Shown here piece by piece: positions 1 to 11,969 of a stretch of 64,000 nt of DNA. The first letter of the stretch is position 1. Each line of letters opens with the position of its first letter. Made by a program: the position numbers and the translations under genes. Source of the stretch: Crocodylus rhombifer (Eukaryota; Chordata; Crocodylia; Crocodylidae); assembly GCA_038503035.1 (NCBI GenBank), contig JAVSML010025217.1, positions 1 through 64,000 on the forward strand, written 5' to 3'. The notes below the pieces were generated by a model, which ran no database searches, was not told the origin of the DNA, and was given only the letters and a program-made list of their open reading frames with translations.

Positions 1-21
1 GAAACTATGAAACTATGAAAC
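1..21 (+). repeat. 3' tail of a CR1 LINE cut by the window edge
   Basis: The first bases are two and a half copies of the unit ctatgaaa. The same unit ends the CR1 copies at 36.8 kb and 59.7 kb, so a plus-oriented CR1 lies to the left of the window and ends here. It abuts directly on Harbinger transposase sequence, so this CR1 probably interrupted the Harbinger element. Confidence 0.8.
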
Positions 22-89
22 AAGCAGTGGCTGAAGGTATTCTGGATGACCCAGGCCACCCTCTGAGATCTCCTGGAACAGCTCTAGCC

Positions 90-835
90 ATGTCTGGAAT
101 GGCAGGACACCAACATGCAGACACCCAGCTGGCCCTTGCCCTGCTCAAGCTGGCCACGCCCAGCAGCCGCCACTACGTGGGCCATCCCTTTGCCATGGGC
201 AAGGCCACTGCTGGGAGGCCATTCTGGAGGGGTGTGGTGCCTTGCAGGATGTGCTGGGGCACATGGTACTCTGTGTACATGATTCCCTGGCGGTGGTGGC
301 AACATTCCATGTCCTGGGGTTCCCACAGTGCATCAGAGCCGTGGACAGGACCCCCATCTCCATCACTTATGGGCCCCATAAGGACTGGCCCTACTACAGC
401 TGGAGGGGCTTTCACCCCGTCATGCGTCAGGCCATCATCGACCACCATGGTGCCATCACAAACATAAATGACAGCTGGGCGGTCAGTGCCCACAACACCC
501 ACATGTTTCAGAACTCTGCCCTGCCAGCCCTGGTGCAGAGCAGCTGCTTTATGCTGGGAATGCCAGACCTGCAGCTGGGTGTGATGGTGGTCCCACACTC
601 CTCATCAGGGACCGTGCCTACCCACTCCCGCCCTGGCTCAGGTAGCTGTACACCATCCAGCTGGACCCCCTCCAGGCCCATTTCAGCTGGTGCCAGGGTC
701 AGATCCACACCCTCGTCACTCCCAAGGGATACAGGTACACCATCAGTGCCTGCCTTGAGTTTGCCAAAGAGAACCTCCACTGGGTCTTTGTTGCAGCCTG
801 AATGCTGCATAACATCGGTGAGGCCCTGGGTGAGT
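90..835 (+). pseudogene. Harbinger (HARBI1-like) DDE transposase, frameshifted
   Basis: Three reading frames have to be joined to follow the protein. The N-terminal part (about 105-205) shows LALALLKLATPSSRHYVGH and a GKAT motif; a shift near 205-240 leads to the main frame with VLGHMVLCVHDSLAVVATF, then FPQCIRAVDRTPISI (first catalytic Asp), YYSWRGFHPVMRQAIIDHHG, and INDSWAVSAHNTHMFQNSAL. Another shift near 595 leads to IRDRAYPLPPWL and then CLEFAKENLHWV and MLHNIGEALG, corresponding to the family's usual LGDPAYPLLPWL, VVERAFGRLK and CVLHNICE blocks. The second catalytic Asp, normally in SAHDARVF, is Asn here, the Gly-Thr-His after the first Asp is Arg-Thr-Pro, and in-frame stops are present, so no active enzyme is possible. 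The family's domain order is complete, which makes the call solid. Confidence 0.82.
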
Positions 836-2006
836 AGTTTAGTGATTCCTGGGTGGAGAAGACACAGTGGGCAGAGGATGCCTGGCAGTGGAAGCACCAC
901 CTCCGCTAACAATAAGAGTGATTTGGTGGGCCCCCCACCAAAGCCTTTAGGAAGCTGTCTCCCCCCACACAAAGGCTAGGGCAATGGGTATGAGGGGCAC
1001 TAGCAAACTACTTCCTCCTGCACCCCACCACTGTAGCACACCTGGACAATCAATCCAGGAAGAGGGTTCTGTCCTGGGTGATCTTCTGACAGAGCCAGCA
1101 CATCCCCAGGGCCCCAGCTGTGGGCAGCAGTGACCCTGCATCCCAACTGCCAACTGCAGCCTCTCCCCAACATGCAGCTGCAGGGCCTGTAGATCCATGG
1201 AAAAGAAGGTGTTTGTGAGAGTTTGCAACATTTCTGAGATAAGATGCTCTGTACCAGGGACTGTGCAGTGCCCAGTCACAGATCAGAGGTGTGCGCATGG
1301 GTGCTCAGGAACCATGGTAAGTTGGCCAGGCAGGCCTATGCCTAGGCATCTGCTGGCCAATCCCTCCATACCCACTCATTCCCTAGGGGCAGGTGGGTTG
1401 CTGGGTGGTGCCCTCAGGCAGCCTGCCTCCCCCTCCCCATTCCAACAGTGGGACAGGCCAGGCTGCTGCCACAGCACCAAACCCTACTGCCCCTCCTTCT
1501 CTTCCTGTAGGCTATCCTTTGCTGCCACTTAGCCTATGGCATCTGGGTTTGGAGGGCATGGAGCTCCCAGACAATTGGGATGAGGAGCTGCCCACAAGCC
1601 TGCCCCCTACAGGGGGCCTCTCTGGGGAGGTGCCCTAGGGGCAGCTCTCCGTCACACTGGCACTGTGCCCTGAGTATGCCCTGCTGTGCATGTCCTAGGT
1701 GCTGTGAGAGGAACTGTTTGCACAGACTGAGAGGTGCCCAACCCACTATGCCCTGCTGATGTTTATTGCCACGTTGCTGTGGGTGCATCTGTGCAGATGG
1801 CATGGGCCTCTGAGTTTTGATCATTTGGGGGGAAAGCTCGAGCTGCCCTGCAACCTCCACCACTGCCTGGAGGGCTACCTTTGGCTACACTACACTTCCC
1901 TGCACCCTGCAGCTGAGGAGGACATCAACACATTCCTTGGCATGGCATGTGAAAGGCCCATACCTGCCTAGCTGTGGGGACATGGGCTTCTCAACAAAGT
2001 TTTACA

Positions 2007-2705
2007 TTATCTCCTGCCTCTCATGCTAGGAGAGGGGAACCTGAGGCAGGGCTTACCATGTACAGGGCTTACCATGTGGCCGGGGCTGGTGTGGCTGGCA
2101 GCTCCACTCAGTCTTGGCTGGTGGCAATGGCATGCAGCTCTCAAAAGACTCTTTGGATAATGGGGCACGGCATGCAAGTCCCTGGGCAAGGGTCCCCCTG
2201 GGGAAGAGCTTGCACTGCTAGAGGCCAGCAGTGACATAGCCAGCTGTGCTTCATGACTAGGGCTGTGGACCTGTTGAGGCAGGTGTTGGCCCAGGCTCCT
2301 CATACTGCTGGTGGAGGAGGCAGCTGGGGAGCATGGTGGGATGGGTTGCAGATGCCCCAAGGGGCCATCCCCCAGCAAGACATTACCACAAATTCCAGGC
2401 TGGGGTGGGAGCTCAGGCAAACCACCCATACTGCTGTACACAGCATGGCTGTGGCCTGGGTCCCAGGGCATCAGGGTCTCAGTTAGTTGCCAGGGCATAG
2501 TCTTGAAGGCACTCCCCAACTGATAATTATGGTCAGAGATGGAAACCCACTGTGCCCACAAGGCCATGACCTTTATGCAGCACTGTTGCACCAACTAGTC
2601 ATGCCCATGCTTCTGCATCCTGACAGTCCATCATAGATATGGGCATTGGAGTGTCCACCCAGCATGAACTAGTGCTGCACCTCCACCTCACCCCATAATG
2701 CTACC
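2007..2705 (-). pseudogene. Harbinger Myb/SANT-like accessory protein, broken
   Basis: On the minus strand the segment from about 2705 to 2590 reads HSNAHIYDGLSGC and GMTSWC, and after a shift QQCCIKVMALWAQWVSISDHN, then AFKTMPWQ. This follows the pattern of the Myb/SANT-like protein of vertebrate Harbingers (HRN..IY..L...M..RG....Q.QCR.K.KALR..W...RDHN..SG.....CP). The C-terminal part (to 2007) is Pro/Ser-rich linker, as usual. In the family this protein binds the transposon ends and carries the transposase into the nucleus. It is convergent with the transposase. At least one frameshift (near 2590) and lost conserved Cys/Arg positions show it is dead. Confidence 0.65.
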
Positions 2706-3405
2706 AAGTTCACAGTCTCCTCCTGCAACCATGTGGGACCCCAGGTGGAGAGCACTGGTGTTGGTGACGACAGGGCACAGCACAAGAGTGGCAGACATGC
2801 AGCAAGGCAATGCCCCACAGCACCTGCAGGCTTTGGGCATGCTGCTGTGGGTGGGCTGCAGGCAGCTGGAGCTGGTCACAGTGGCCAGGAAGTAGCAGGC
2901 CTTGCCGGAGCTTGAAGCAACCTGCAGGCCTGAATGGCATGGGCCTAGTAGGTGCAGAGCACTGAGGTGCCAGGCAGCAGCATCAAGGTGCAGGCAGCTT
3001 GGCACAGCTGGACTGTGACCTGTACAGGGGGACACAGAGGCCTGGAGTGGCCTCAGGCTGCCTGTATGTGCTCCAAGGGTCAAACTGCCAGCAGGCTTTT
3101 AAGGGCCTGAGGCTGGGGACAGGCATACAGATGGCCCTGCCTGGAGCCCTGGGGCTGAGCTCAGGTTGGCCTCCTAGTAGAAAGGCTGACAGGGAGCAAA
3201 TCAGCTTCTGGGTGGTGTCTACATGACTGTTACTGTGCTGTAAGTACTCACAAGTATATTTGCTACTTGCATTTGCAGTTTGCAAATTAAGTCTCATAGC
3301 ATCATTTATTGTGCAGTAAGGATTGTGCATATGTAGACATGTGCATTAACTGCACAGGAAACTATGTTACTATGCAGTAAAACATCTCATGTACATGTGC
3401 CCAGT

Positions 3406-5651
3406 GACTCTACCCACTTCTGTGAAAGGAAGACTATGAGAATAGGAAGAGAGGTACTCTGGGGATTGTGGTAAGAGATGGAGAGTTACAAGTGGGAACA
3501 GTCTGAATTTCAGAGTAGAGGCAGCAGAGGAGAAAAAAAGACTCTGTGGGGCAAGTGACCTGGGCCACTATTTGTTCAAAGCTGTTAAATGAACCCATAA
3601 GGCAAGGGGGTTCACATGTCGGGATCTGAGGTCAGCTTCAAGACTGTATCCAATGCCTACAGAAATCTGTCCACATCCCTGCTGGTGAGTACAGGATATA
3701 GTGTCTGAGCACTCTAGACAGGGTTGCTGTGAAACAGAGCAGCACAACCCTGAGCTACTGTCAGCTCACAGGTTGACAGTGGAGATGGATGGGAGGGGGA
3801 GCAGGACAAACAGCTTTTTCCAAATTCCTCCCCATAGCAACAAAGATAAGCAGCATACTGCAAACTAGTAAGGTGGGGTGACCTTCAAACAACTTGGAGG
3901 GTCAATTTAATTCTGTTTGGAGAAGTCCTCCAAAGCCAGATGTTTTATCCTTTACTATAGTACCTCTCGGAAAATCTCACAGGAACAGGTGTTTCAGTGT
4001 TGTATGTGTGTGTGTACGTGTCTGTGTGTTCTTGTTATTTCTGGTATTTCCTGCTTTGGCCATAAATTACAATTATGTTTTATTTTTACAGCAGCCAAGT
4101 GTATGCTGGTTGCCTCACACCACAAATAAGAAGGCATGAATTTGAGAGCAGATTCTTTCTTGCACTTCAGTTTGAATTTTAGGGTTAGACAGAGTAGCTC
4201 CCTCAAATAATGACCCCCTAGCCATTACATTGTTTTAGCTACAGGTAGAATTTTACACTTCCCTTGTTTTATAAAACTGTCACTCTCTAGATTCTATATG
4301 CTATATTTGGCAATATAATTACTATTGCCTTAAGCACTTTTCCCTATAGAATATTTTCTCTTCATTTATATTGTTACATTCCAGAAGAATTTTCAGGAAC
4401 TTTATAGTGAATTATTTGCATCACCTTAAAAAAAGCCTCTCAAGTATAGCTATTAAATCATAATAAAGGCAATATTCAGGTCTTTCAGAGCTGTGTGTAA
4501 GAAACTAACATCAACAACAATCATCATAATTTTTCTTAGCCATCACATTCAATAGGGCCCCTTTCTACTAGCTAATATAACAGAGAATATATATTATAAA
4601 ATATCATAGAAAAATATATATAATCTATATATATTATGAGAGACAAAAGAGGCCTAAAGAGTTTGGGGCCAGATTCTGAGATGCAAGGAGTTGTTTCAGC
4701 CTACACGGAAGGCAGTGGGATTTCCAGATGCTTAGTAACTCTGAGTATTAGTGTCAAAACTGAATGCTATAGAAACATACCACCTACTGCCTTGCTTTGA
4801 TCATCTATCATTTGTCTGTCCCCGTGGCTTTCGGTATGTGTGTGTGCATACTGTTAACAAAGTGGATTATTTTCCAGAGGTTTTTTTTTTTTTAATTTAT
4901 TATTTGTTGAGCACTGACTGGCTCCGTTCAGAACAAAAATTCTGGACAAATGCAAAGCTTTCCAGGAAGAATAACATCTCAATCAGGATGGAATGTTTGT
5001 TTCAAGGTCCCAAATGGTATACTGCCATTCTATACTTTCATCTATCTATGGGAAGATATGTGCCTCCAGTTGCCCAGAGGCAGTCCCTACTTTTCTAGCT
5101 TTACATTCAGAGTATTGTATAGGCAGTTGTAATATTTTTAGTTTGACATTGGAATGTCAAAAATGAGAAATGTTTGAATTTCACCTCTTTAAATAGGCCT
5201 ACAGAGCAAATAGATTTTCTGTTTTATAACAATTAAAGATTCCCTTTTTGTTATATCATGCATAGACACTGTCCAACCAAAAAAAAATTGCTTGGGATTA
5301 ATTTTTCTGGCCTCATATCAGCAATACACTTAAAAGCATTCTCAACTTTAAGGATTTTCTTAAGTCCCACTGAAGTGTACTGTCAGCATTCAACAAATAA
5401 TAAATCCTAATAATATGGAAACTAATCCACTTTCCTCTCAAAAGGCTACATGTTAAGGCCATAGACCAAATAATACATGCAAAAACCTCCCTGTTCTACT
5501 GAACAATGCGTCTTCAGCACACAGTTAAATGCTTTGCTGAACAAGGCCATTTAACAGATGTATGTAAGATAACAAGAGCTAAATATGACTTTTATTGCTC
5601 AAAATTTGGACCTAATCCTGAAGATTCTTAAAAGAGTAATGTGATCAAAAT
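3406..5651. other. AT-rich stretch without recognisable gene
   Basis: No coding, RNA or known repeat signature recognised. It contains a short (TG)n-like run near 4006-4030 and an AT-rich imperfect palindrome of (AT)n type near 4585-4636. Reading frames here are short and without family features. Confidence 0.5.
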
Positions 5652-5654
5652 TTC

Positions 5655-5902
5655 ACTGGGCATGTCTACACAAGACGCCTTAATGTGCAGTGCGTATTAG
5701 TACATCACAGCAAAAACTGTGCTAATGTGCTAATGTGCAGTAGAATTAGTCTACTGCTCATTAAGTGTCACAAAAAAAGGGTTTGCATTTGCAACTGAAC
5801 ATTAGGGCAGCTACTGTACCTTAATCTAGTACCTCATTTTACAGGTACTAAAGTTAATGCTTGGTAGCAAAGGTGCATTAATTAATGTGTAGATGCACCC
5901 AC
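5655..5902. mobile_element. MITE, Harbinger-type ends, family A
   Basis: Ends are gggcatgtctacac on the left and its inverted counterpart gtgtagatgcaccc on the right, each flanked by act, the 3-bp target duplication; with ends counted from GGG the element is 5658-5899. The interior is AT-rich with repeated gtgctaatgtgcagtag motifs and cannot code. A second copy at 12474-12707 shares the interior (agaattagtctactg and the following block), so this is a repeat family. Assignment to Harbinger is inferred from the 3-bp duplication and the similarity of the ends to the transposase-bearing element at the start of the window. Confidence 0.75.
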
Positions 5903-6069
5903 TCAATACAAAAATAAACTGGGGTTGAACCTCAGGAGTGAAAGTGCCAAATGCCATTAACAAAAAACCTAATAACTATGCTGATAGTTACATGAATACT
6001 GAAGTGTGCAGGAACGGACAAGCCTAGCTAAAATCACTTCATGGTCAAGGCCCTCCTTTCTTGGCTACT

Positions 6070-6235
6070 GGGCACATCTACATGAGATGCTAACTGCACA
6101 GTAGCCTAATAACACTGTGCAGTAGCTTGCGAGGCAAAAAATGTGCTAATATGCTACTTTGCTATTAGGCTACTGTTCAGTAAGCGTAGCTAAAAACCCA
6201 TGCACTTGTGTCCTGCACATTGATTTAGCACTTGG
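6070..6235. mobile_element. Truncated MITE, Harbinger-type left end
   Basis: Starts gggcacatctacatgag preceded by act. Inside there is an inverted pair tagcctaata ... tattaggcta (about 6100-6170). The right terminal repeat is not found; similarity ends around 6235, so the right border is approximate. Confidence 0.55.
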
Positions 6236-6360
6236 CTAGATCGCTATGGTATCCGAGCAAGACAGTTTAAAGTTAGGTTGGAGATGTCTTTTTGACCCTT
6301 CTACACCTTACATCTATTACACAATTTCCTTGTTAATTTCACAATATATTTAGACTGGCT

Positions 6361-6482
6361 ACACATGCAAATTAACTGTGACACCTTTAAAAAGTCAAAC
6401 CAGCTATAAAGTTATTGCTCAAAAATGTGTAATAACTTTATAGGTGGTTTCTCTTTAATTTCTCACATTTAATTTGCATGTG
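6361..6482. repeat. Hairpin (fold-back) MITE
   Basis: The two halves are imperfect inverted copies: acacatgcaaattaa at 6361-6375 pairs with ttaatttgcatgtg at 6469-6482, and inside, ctataaagttatt pairs with aataactttatag around a six-base centre near 6421. The arms are about 58 nt. No coding potential. Family not assigned. GC-rich sequence follows directly, as in other composite MITEs of this window. Confidence 0.6.
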
Positions 6483-8193
6483 GAGATTGCAGCTGCTGTG
6501 ATCTCCCAGCTGTGGGGTGCTACTCCTTGGGGTGTGTGGGTTGCCTCTTGGCTGGGAGATCACAACGGTTGGGAGATTGCAGCAGCCTCTATCACCCAGC
6601 CATGGGGGTGCTTCAAGCAGTCTCCAGGGCTGGGATATCAAAGCTGCTGCAGTCTCCCAGGCATGGGGCTCCCCACACCCCTGCAGGGCTGGGAGATAGC
6701 AGCAGCACCTCATGGCTGCCCAGGCTGAGAGTCCCGTGGCTGACAGGACCATACACGGAGCCAGGGATAAGAGTCCTGAAGTTGTTGGGACTCAGCTTCT
6801 GCTGTGTGTGGTCCCCATGGCAGTAAGCCCCATCAGGAGACGGGGGCACAGGCAGACCCCAGTGGCTAGGAAGAAGGAGTGGGACAGCCCTGCCCATCAC
6901 AGTGGCTCCCTGACAGCCAAAAGTAATTTGGGAACACAGCTCAGCTGCTAAGCACCAAAGGACTCTTCCCCCCCATCTCCTCCCTCTCTCCTGCTGCCAC
7001 CACCACGGGGTGGGGAGGGAGGCTCTATGCCATGCTGCAGCCTGGCCCTCAGGGTAGGGAGGGGGCTCTGTGCAGTGCTGGAGGTGGACTCTCCTACCTC
7101 CTCCATCCTACCTTCCCCTGCTGACTGGCCCCAGAGGGAGACTTTCCACCTCCCCCGTGGTGAGGGGGGCTCTATGTGGTGCTGGAGGGGGACTCTTCTC
7201 CTTCCCCCTTCCTCCCTCCCCTCCAGTGCTGTAATGGAGTGGGGAGGAGGCTCTGTGTGGCACTGCCCAGCCCCAGAGAGGGACTCTTTTCCCTCCTTCT
7301 CCCCCACACTGAGGGGTAGGGGGGGCGGCCCTGTGTGGCACTGCTTAGCCCAGCCCTGCCTAGGCACAGGGAGTCACTGTCAATGAACTGCAGCTGCTAG
7401 GGAAGGTCCTGCTCCCATGGCTTAGCCCCGGCTGAGGTAGAGCCAGGAGGGCCACAGGGGTAGGGCCCTCCCCAGAGGCTGTGGCTCAGTGACAGGGAAG
7501 TTGAGCCCTGTCAGTGAATGTGGCCTGGCCTGGCATGCATAGACAGTGGCTGGCTGGGCAGCAGGCTACCCAGGCCAGCTTGGAGGTGCCCCGGGGCTCA
7601 TGTGTCTGAGAAGGAAGAGAAAAGATCTCCCTCTCAACTCACATAGCCCCCTCCCCACCCCAGGGTGGTGGTGGGGGGGTGCAGTGTGCCCCAGCTATGG
7701 TTCCCCAGTGTGGGGGGAATTAAAACCCTCCCTGCCCCCTTAGCCTTAGCAGCACCATGCTTGGAGGGCTATACTCCCTGACTGTGGGACAGGGAAGTGG
7801 GGGGCAATAACCCCCCTTCCTGGGCACTCTGACAGAGGCTGCTGCCCCTCCCTCACTGCTCCAGCAGCAGGGGTGGGACTGATGCTGCCCATTAAGGCAA
7901 AAGAGGCAGGGAGCAAGTTAATTCCTCCCCCTACCCCTTCTGTCCCTGGGGACTGAGGCCTGCCAACCCCAGCCACTGCCTCCACCTCAGCCACTCACCT
8001 GCAAACGGGGGAGGAAAGAAGAATTAACCCCCTCCCCACCCACTTTGTCTTAGTGCCATGCTGGGCTGCGTATGGCCATGCCCCTACACCTGCTTCAACT
8101 AGAGAGCTGAGGTGTTATGGAGCAAAGTGCACAGCCTGCCCAGGGCTGCAGAGCATGCTGGCGGACTCTGTTTTAACTTGAAACAGGAAGGGG
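6483..8193. repeat. GC-rich degenerate tandem repeats, no gene
   Basis: Three sub-blocks are visible. 6483-6740 repeats a ctgggagat(t/c)gcagc(a/t)gc motif several times, in both orientations. 7012-7345 repeats a unit with gg(a/g)ggctct(a/g)tg ... ctggagggggactct..cctcc at 7019, 7060, 7165, 7245 and 7322. 7715-8060 repeats gaattaa(aa)cccctcc...cttagc..agtgccatgct with copies near 7718 and 8011. Long open frames on both strands are a by-product of high GC and repeats; none shows a protein family. Likely filler of non-autonomous DNA transposons; origin not identified. Confidence 0.5.
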
Positions 8194-8382
8194 TCTAGGA
8201 CAGAAGTTGCATAAACCAGTTTGACGCAAATCAGTTAAGTCTGATATTACATTCAACCAGGTTTATCATAAACCAGTTTCAGCCATTCTGAAACTTTTAT
8301 GTGTACTGAATTTATGTTCTGTTAGAGGTTAAAACCAGTTTCTGATCACATAAACTGGTTTATGTGTAGCTTATGTCCATAG
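8194..8382 (+). mobile_element. MITE, cataaaccagttt family
   Basis: About 190 bp with ends tctaggacag.agttgcataaa and, inverted, ctatggacataagctacacataaa. It matches a reverse-oriented copy at 39183-39372 nearly along its whole length (shared blocks include aatcag.taagtctgata and gttctgtta.aggtt.aa) and a partial copy at 31575-31738. The ends resemble short hAT-like MITEs, but I see no clear target duplication, so the superfamily is open. Confidence 0.65.
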
Positions 8383-11300
8383 CCAAAGGGATCAAATGGG
8401 CAATCCCACAATCATGCTTCCTACCCTGCACATCTGGTATAGCAAGGGGAGTGATTGTGTGGATCAGGCATTAGATCCCATCATGCCTTATTGCTGAAGC
8501 AGGGGGAGCCTGATACATTGTAGTTATTGGAAGATAGATGTAGCATTGCCCTTTGGTACTGTTAATGGTACTACAAAGCGCTCTCTGGGAAGCTGATCCA
8601 AGGAGCAGTATTTACTCAGCCTCAGAAGAGCATTTGCTTGGCTACTCTTCCTGCCCAGCTGCTCAGGGTGTGTTTGTGACCAAGTTTGTACATGGATTGA
8701 TTGGCGCGCCTGAAAAACAGCAGTCTGCAATGATGAGATGAGGGCAAGTCTCATAACCTTGCCAATTTGCATTCACTACAGCAAACCCTCTGTGGTGATT
8801 CCTGAGAGCTTTTACCACCAAGGATGAAGTAATGTCAGGAAAGGGAATAGAACACCCTTGATACGTTCTAAAGTAACGCTGATTTATTTTTAACTTTTTC
8901 ACAACAATATGAAAACAAACAGAGCTAAAAGTTTGGTGCTTCTGATTGATCAACAGAAGTAACAGCTAAGGGCTATGCTGTATATACAGAGGAGGACACG
9001 AGCACCATTGACAGAAGAGGTCTTTCCTTGCCAGTATCCTCCCACCATTGGTGATCTTGCTCAACAGCCCTATATCTACCTGACGAGAGTTTCTATACTC
9101 CTGAGTGAGCAGAAGTTTCTCCCTCAGAGAGCTGCCTCAGGTGTGGAAAGGCTGGAATGAAGTGGAACTATACAGCTTGTCCCTCCTCCGACCTTTGCCA
9201 AACAGCGGTATCATCCAGGTGTGCAGATGGGAGCCTGAAGAGCTGTAGCAGCAGGTGTGCTGCAGCATTTCCCCCAGGGGTGATCACTTCTACTCCTCCC
9301 CCAACACAGGCAAGAATCCCTAGGACATTAAATGCTACATAGTTAAACTAGACTCCTTAAAACAGACAATCATTTGAGATTTAGATGCTTTTACATTTTC
9401 AGTAAGACAGAAGACATGCAAACAATGTCAGCTCTTACCCCAAAGTCTCTAATGTGCAGGGGTGGCAGCTATTCCTTGCTCTGGAGTATAATCTAGGAAT
9501 GCAGCTGCACCCTTCCTGGAAGTAAGTGTTGGGACATGCCATGTCAGCTGTGTCCCAGCACTGTCTCTTTATTTAGCATTGGTGCATTGTCTTACAGCTT
9601 CCAGACACGCTGAGCATTTCTGCAAAAGTTGGTCTGCACGCCTGAGCAAGGCTTCACAAAAAGCAACTGCAGCAAATAATGTTCACTTCTGAGACTGTTT
9701 GCCAATAGATAGGTACACAAACACACAAAAAAGCATGTGTGCACACTCATGCACACACCCCCCCCCCTCGGTACTGAAAGGATATTCTTAAGTTTGCAAC
9801 CAACAATGGAAAATGTTAGGAAGTACCAGGAGTGAAAAAAGCAATGCTCTGTTCCTCTGTGGGGATGGCACATACACTAGGAGCTGTGAGAGAATCAAGC
9901 ATGTACTAGTAAGGATAGCATCCTCAGAGATTTTAGCTGCTGAACTGACGTTTCTACTGAGTATTTGCAAATTGCAGTTTTTCAAAGGCTTTTAACTGAC
10001 CACATTTGGGCAGATTTTTATGGGCAGGGGAAAAGGCACACCCCTATCTAAGATACACAACCCCTTGCCAGTTTGTTTATTCCCTTTTCATTAGGCTGAG
10101 AGTATTAAAATAATTCAAAGAGAGTCTCCAGAGTTTGTTAACATGCATATTTCCTTAGTTATAGTCTCAGATATGGCTGAGAATATCAAACAAAAACACA
10201 GATCAGCCTGAGGTAGCCACCTGGCAGGTATAAAATCTCAGCCCAAAGGGTTAACACTTGACAAAGTTATAAGCAACTGAAAATAGCAGTATAATGTCAG
10301 ACGATCATATAATAGGTAGCATTATCAGCCTTGTGTAAAATGGAGAGAAAGGAGCTGAGCAAATAACAGACTCCCCCCCCACGCAGCAATACTAAACATT
10401 TTGAACAAAAATTGTGCTGACTCGAAACTTTTTTTTTTCAATTTGCAAACTCAGAAAGGTGAAAAAAATAATGTGAATATAAAAACAAAAGATTGTTTTG
10501 ATTTTGTTGAAATGAAATATTTCATTTGACCTGAACTGTAATAGTTCGTTTTGATTTTGTAACCTTTCAAAGATTTTAATTTTAATAATCGGATATTTTA
10601 TTTTTAAAAACCTGGAAAATGAAAGGACATCTCTAAAAATACAACCAAGGAAAGGTATTTTAACATTTAAAAATCAAAACATTTTTAAAATATTGTTTAC
10701 ATTTTGGGGGAGGGAGATTTTAATGTTCCCCTTCCCCAAAACAAAATCAACATACATTTGTGAAATCAACATACAAAATCAAAATACATTTTGTGAAGAA
10801 ATGTTGCCTATTTCTGATAGAGAAGCACAGAAGCACATGAAGCTGAATTTGTTACAATCTTTCTTTTCCTCTGTGGTTTGGAATGAATTAGGCTTGTGAA
10901 GATGCCCTGCCTGCCTAGCATTTTTGTTCACAGATGTCCACTTTTATCAAGTGTTAAACTGAGATAGAGTAAGATATGTATCTAAATACCATTTTTAAGG
11001 AGCATCAGTAACACTCCTCTTCACTACACATCCCTGCTGTAGCCATGTGAAATGCGGCATAGCTTGCCTGAGACAGAAAGCAAGGGAAGAGAAAAGGCTT
11101 ATGCTGGAGTAAAAAAAATTGCTCCTTGTTTAGTTTTTTAAAAGTGTAATTTTACATTTCTCATGTTAGCTATTATTGGGCTGGAAGGAAATAATTTCTA
11201 AAGCAAAGAACAGTTTTTCTTACTTTATAAAGTTGTGGCCACACTCATACCTGTTAAGTAGACCCACACTTCGGTGTAGGGGCCATTGTTTCTCCTGTGG

Positions 11301-11969
11301 TTACAGCACTTGGGACAATGGGTTGATGGGCCATGACTGTGCCACTATACAGTGAATGACAAAAGTAGTTATTACTATTTCCATTGGGAGCTGGCATAGC
11401 TGTCGCAAATTGTGTCATATTGAACAGCCATAGTGAAAAAGCCAAGCTAATTTAACACATCATCCTGTTCTAAGCTATTTCAGTCAGGTTCTTATATTAT
11501 GCCTGGCACCTTATGCTCAGGTACAACTTGTTTTGTTTATCTGTCTGACAACTGCAGTTCACATTTTTTTTTATTATAAAGCTTCTTTAATATACTAATG
11601 AATGCTCTGTAAGACTCAGGTTAAAGCAAAAAACCAGAGTAAGATGAGTCCTCAGCACCTTACTATGCTATTAAATCACTGCATGCCTGCTGAAGCATGG
11701 AATAAGTCTGCCATTTCATGAGTGCCAGTTATGGGGTGTATGAATTAATGGAGTACAAAAGTGTCATGTTCTACAGCATTGGCCAAGTTTCGTGATGCAT
11801 AACCTACACTTACGGTACTTTCTGGAAATGTCAGTGAGTGTGGACATGATTCACACCTCTTAGCTGACTCTCTTTTTAAGCCTTTGACAGCAAATGGCAG
11901 GTTACTCTTCCTGTGCAATCCACGATGACTGGAAGGGGGAAGACTGCTTTTTGATCCACTTTTGTGTGC
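8383..11969. other. AT-rich stretch without recognisable gene
   Basis: No family recognised. Short C-run at about 9759-9768 and A/T-rich low-complexity sequence at 10430-10690. Frames here are under 100 codons and featureless. Confidence 0.5.

Larger units (their letters stand above)
22..3405. mobile_element. Decayed PIF/Harbinger DNA transposon (left end lost)
   Basis: This stretch holds remnants of the two proteins that define autonomous PIF/Harbinger elements: a DDE transposase on the plus strand (about 90-835) and a Myb/SANT-like DNA-binding protein on the minus strand (about 2007-2705), tail to tail. The right end at 3388-3405 reads, on the minus strand, gggcacatgtacatgag, followed outside by agt, which matches the ends and the 3-bp target duplications of many MITEs in this window. 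The left end is missing because CR1 sequence starts at the window edge. Both genes carry several frameshifts and stops, so the copy is long dead. Known of the family: the transposase cuts with help of the Myb-like protein and makes 3-bp duplications. The assignment to Harbinger is firm; the outer borders are approximate. Confidence 0.8.

Noticed and set aside
242..979. 245-codon plus-strand frame as an intact gene
   Set aside because: Only its first half is Harbinger transposase; after about 595 the true protein continues in another frame.
7012..7345. CRISPR-like array
   Set aside because: Units vary in length and sequence and have no constant spacer; the setting is a vertebrate genome. It is a degenerate minisatellite.
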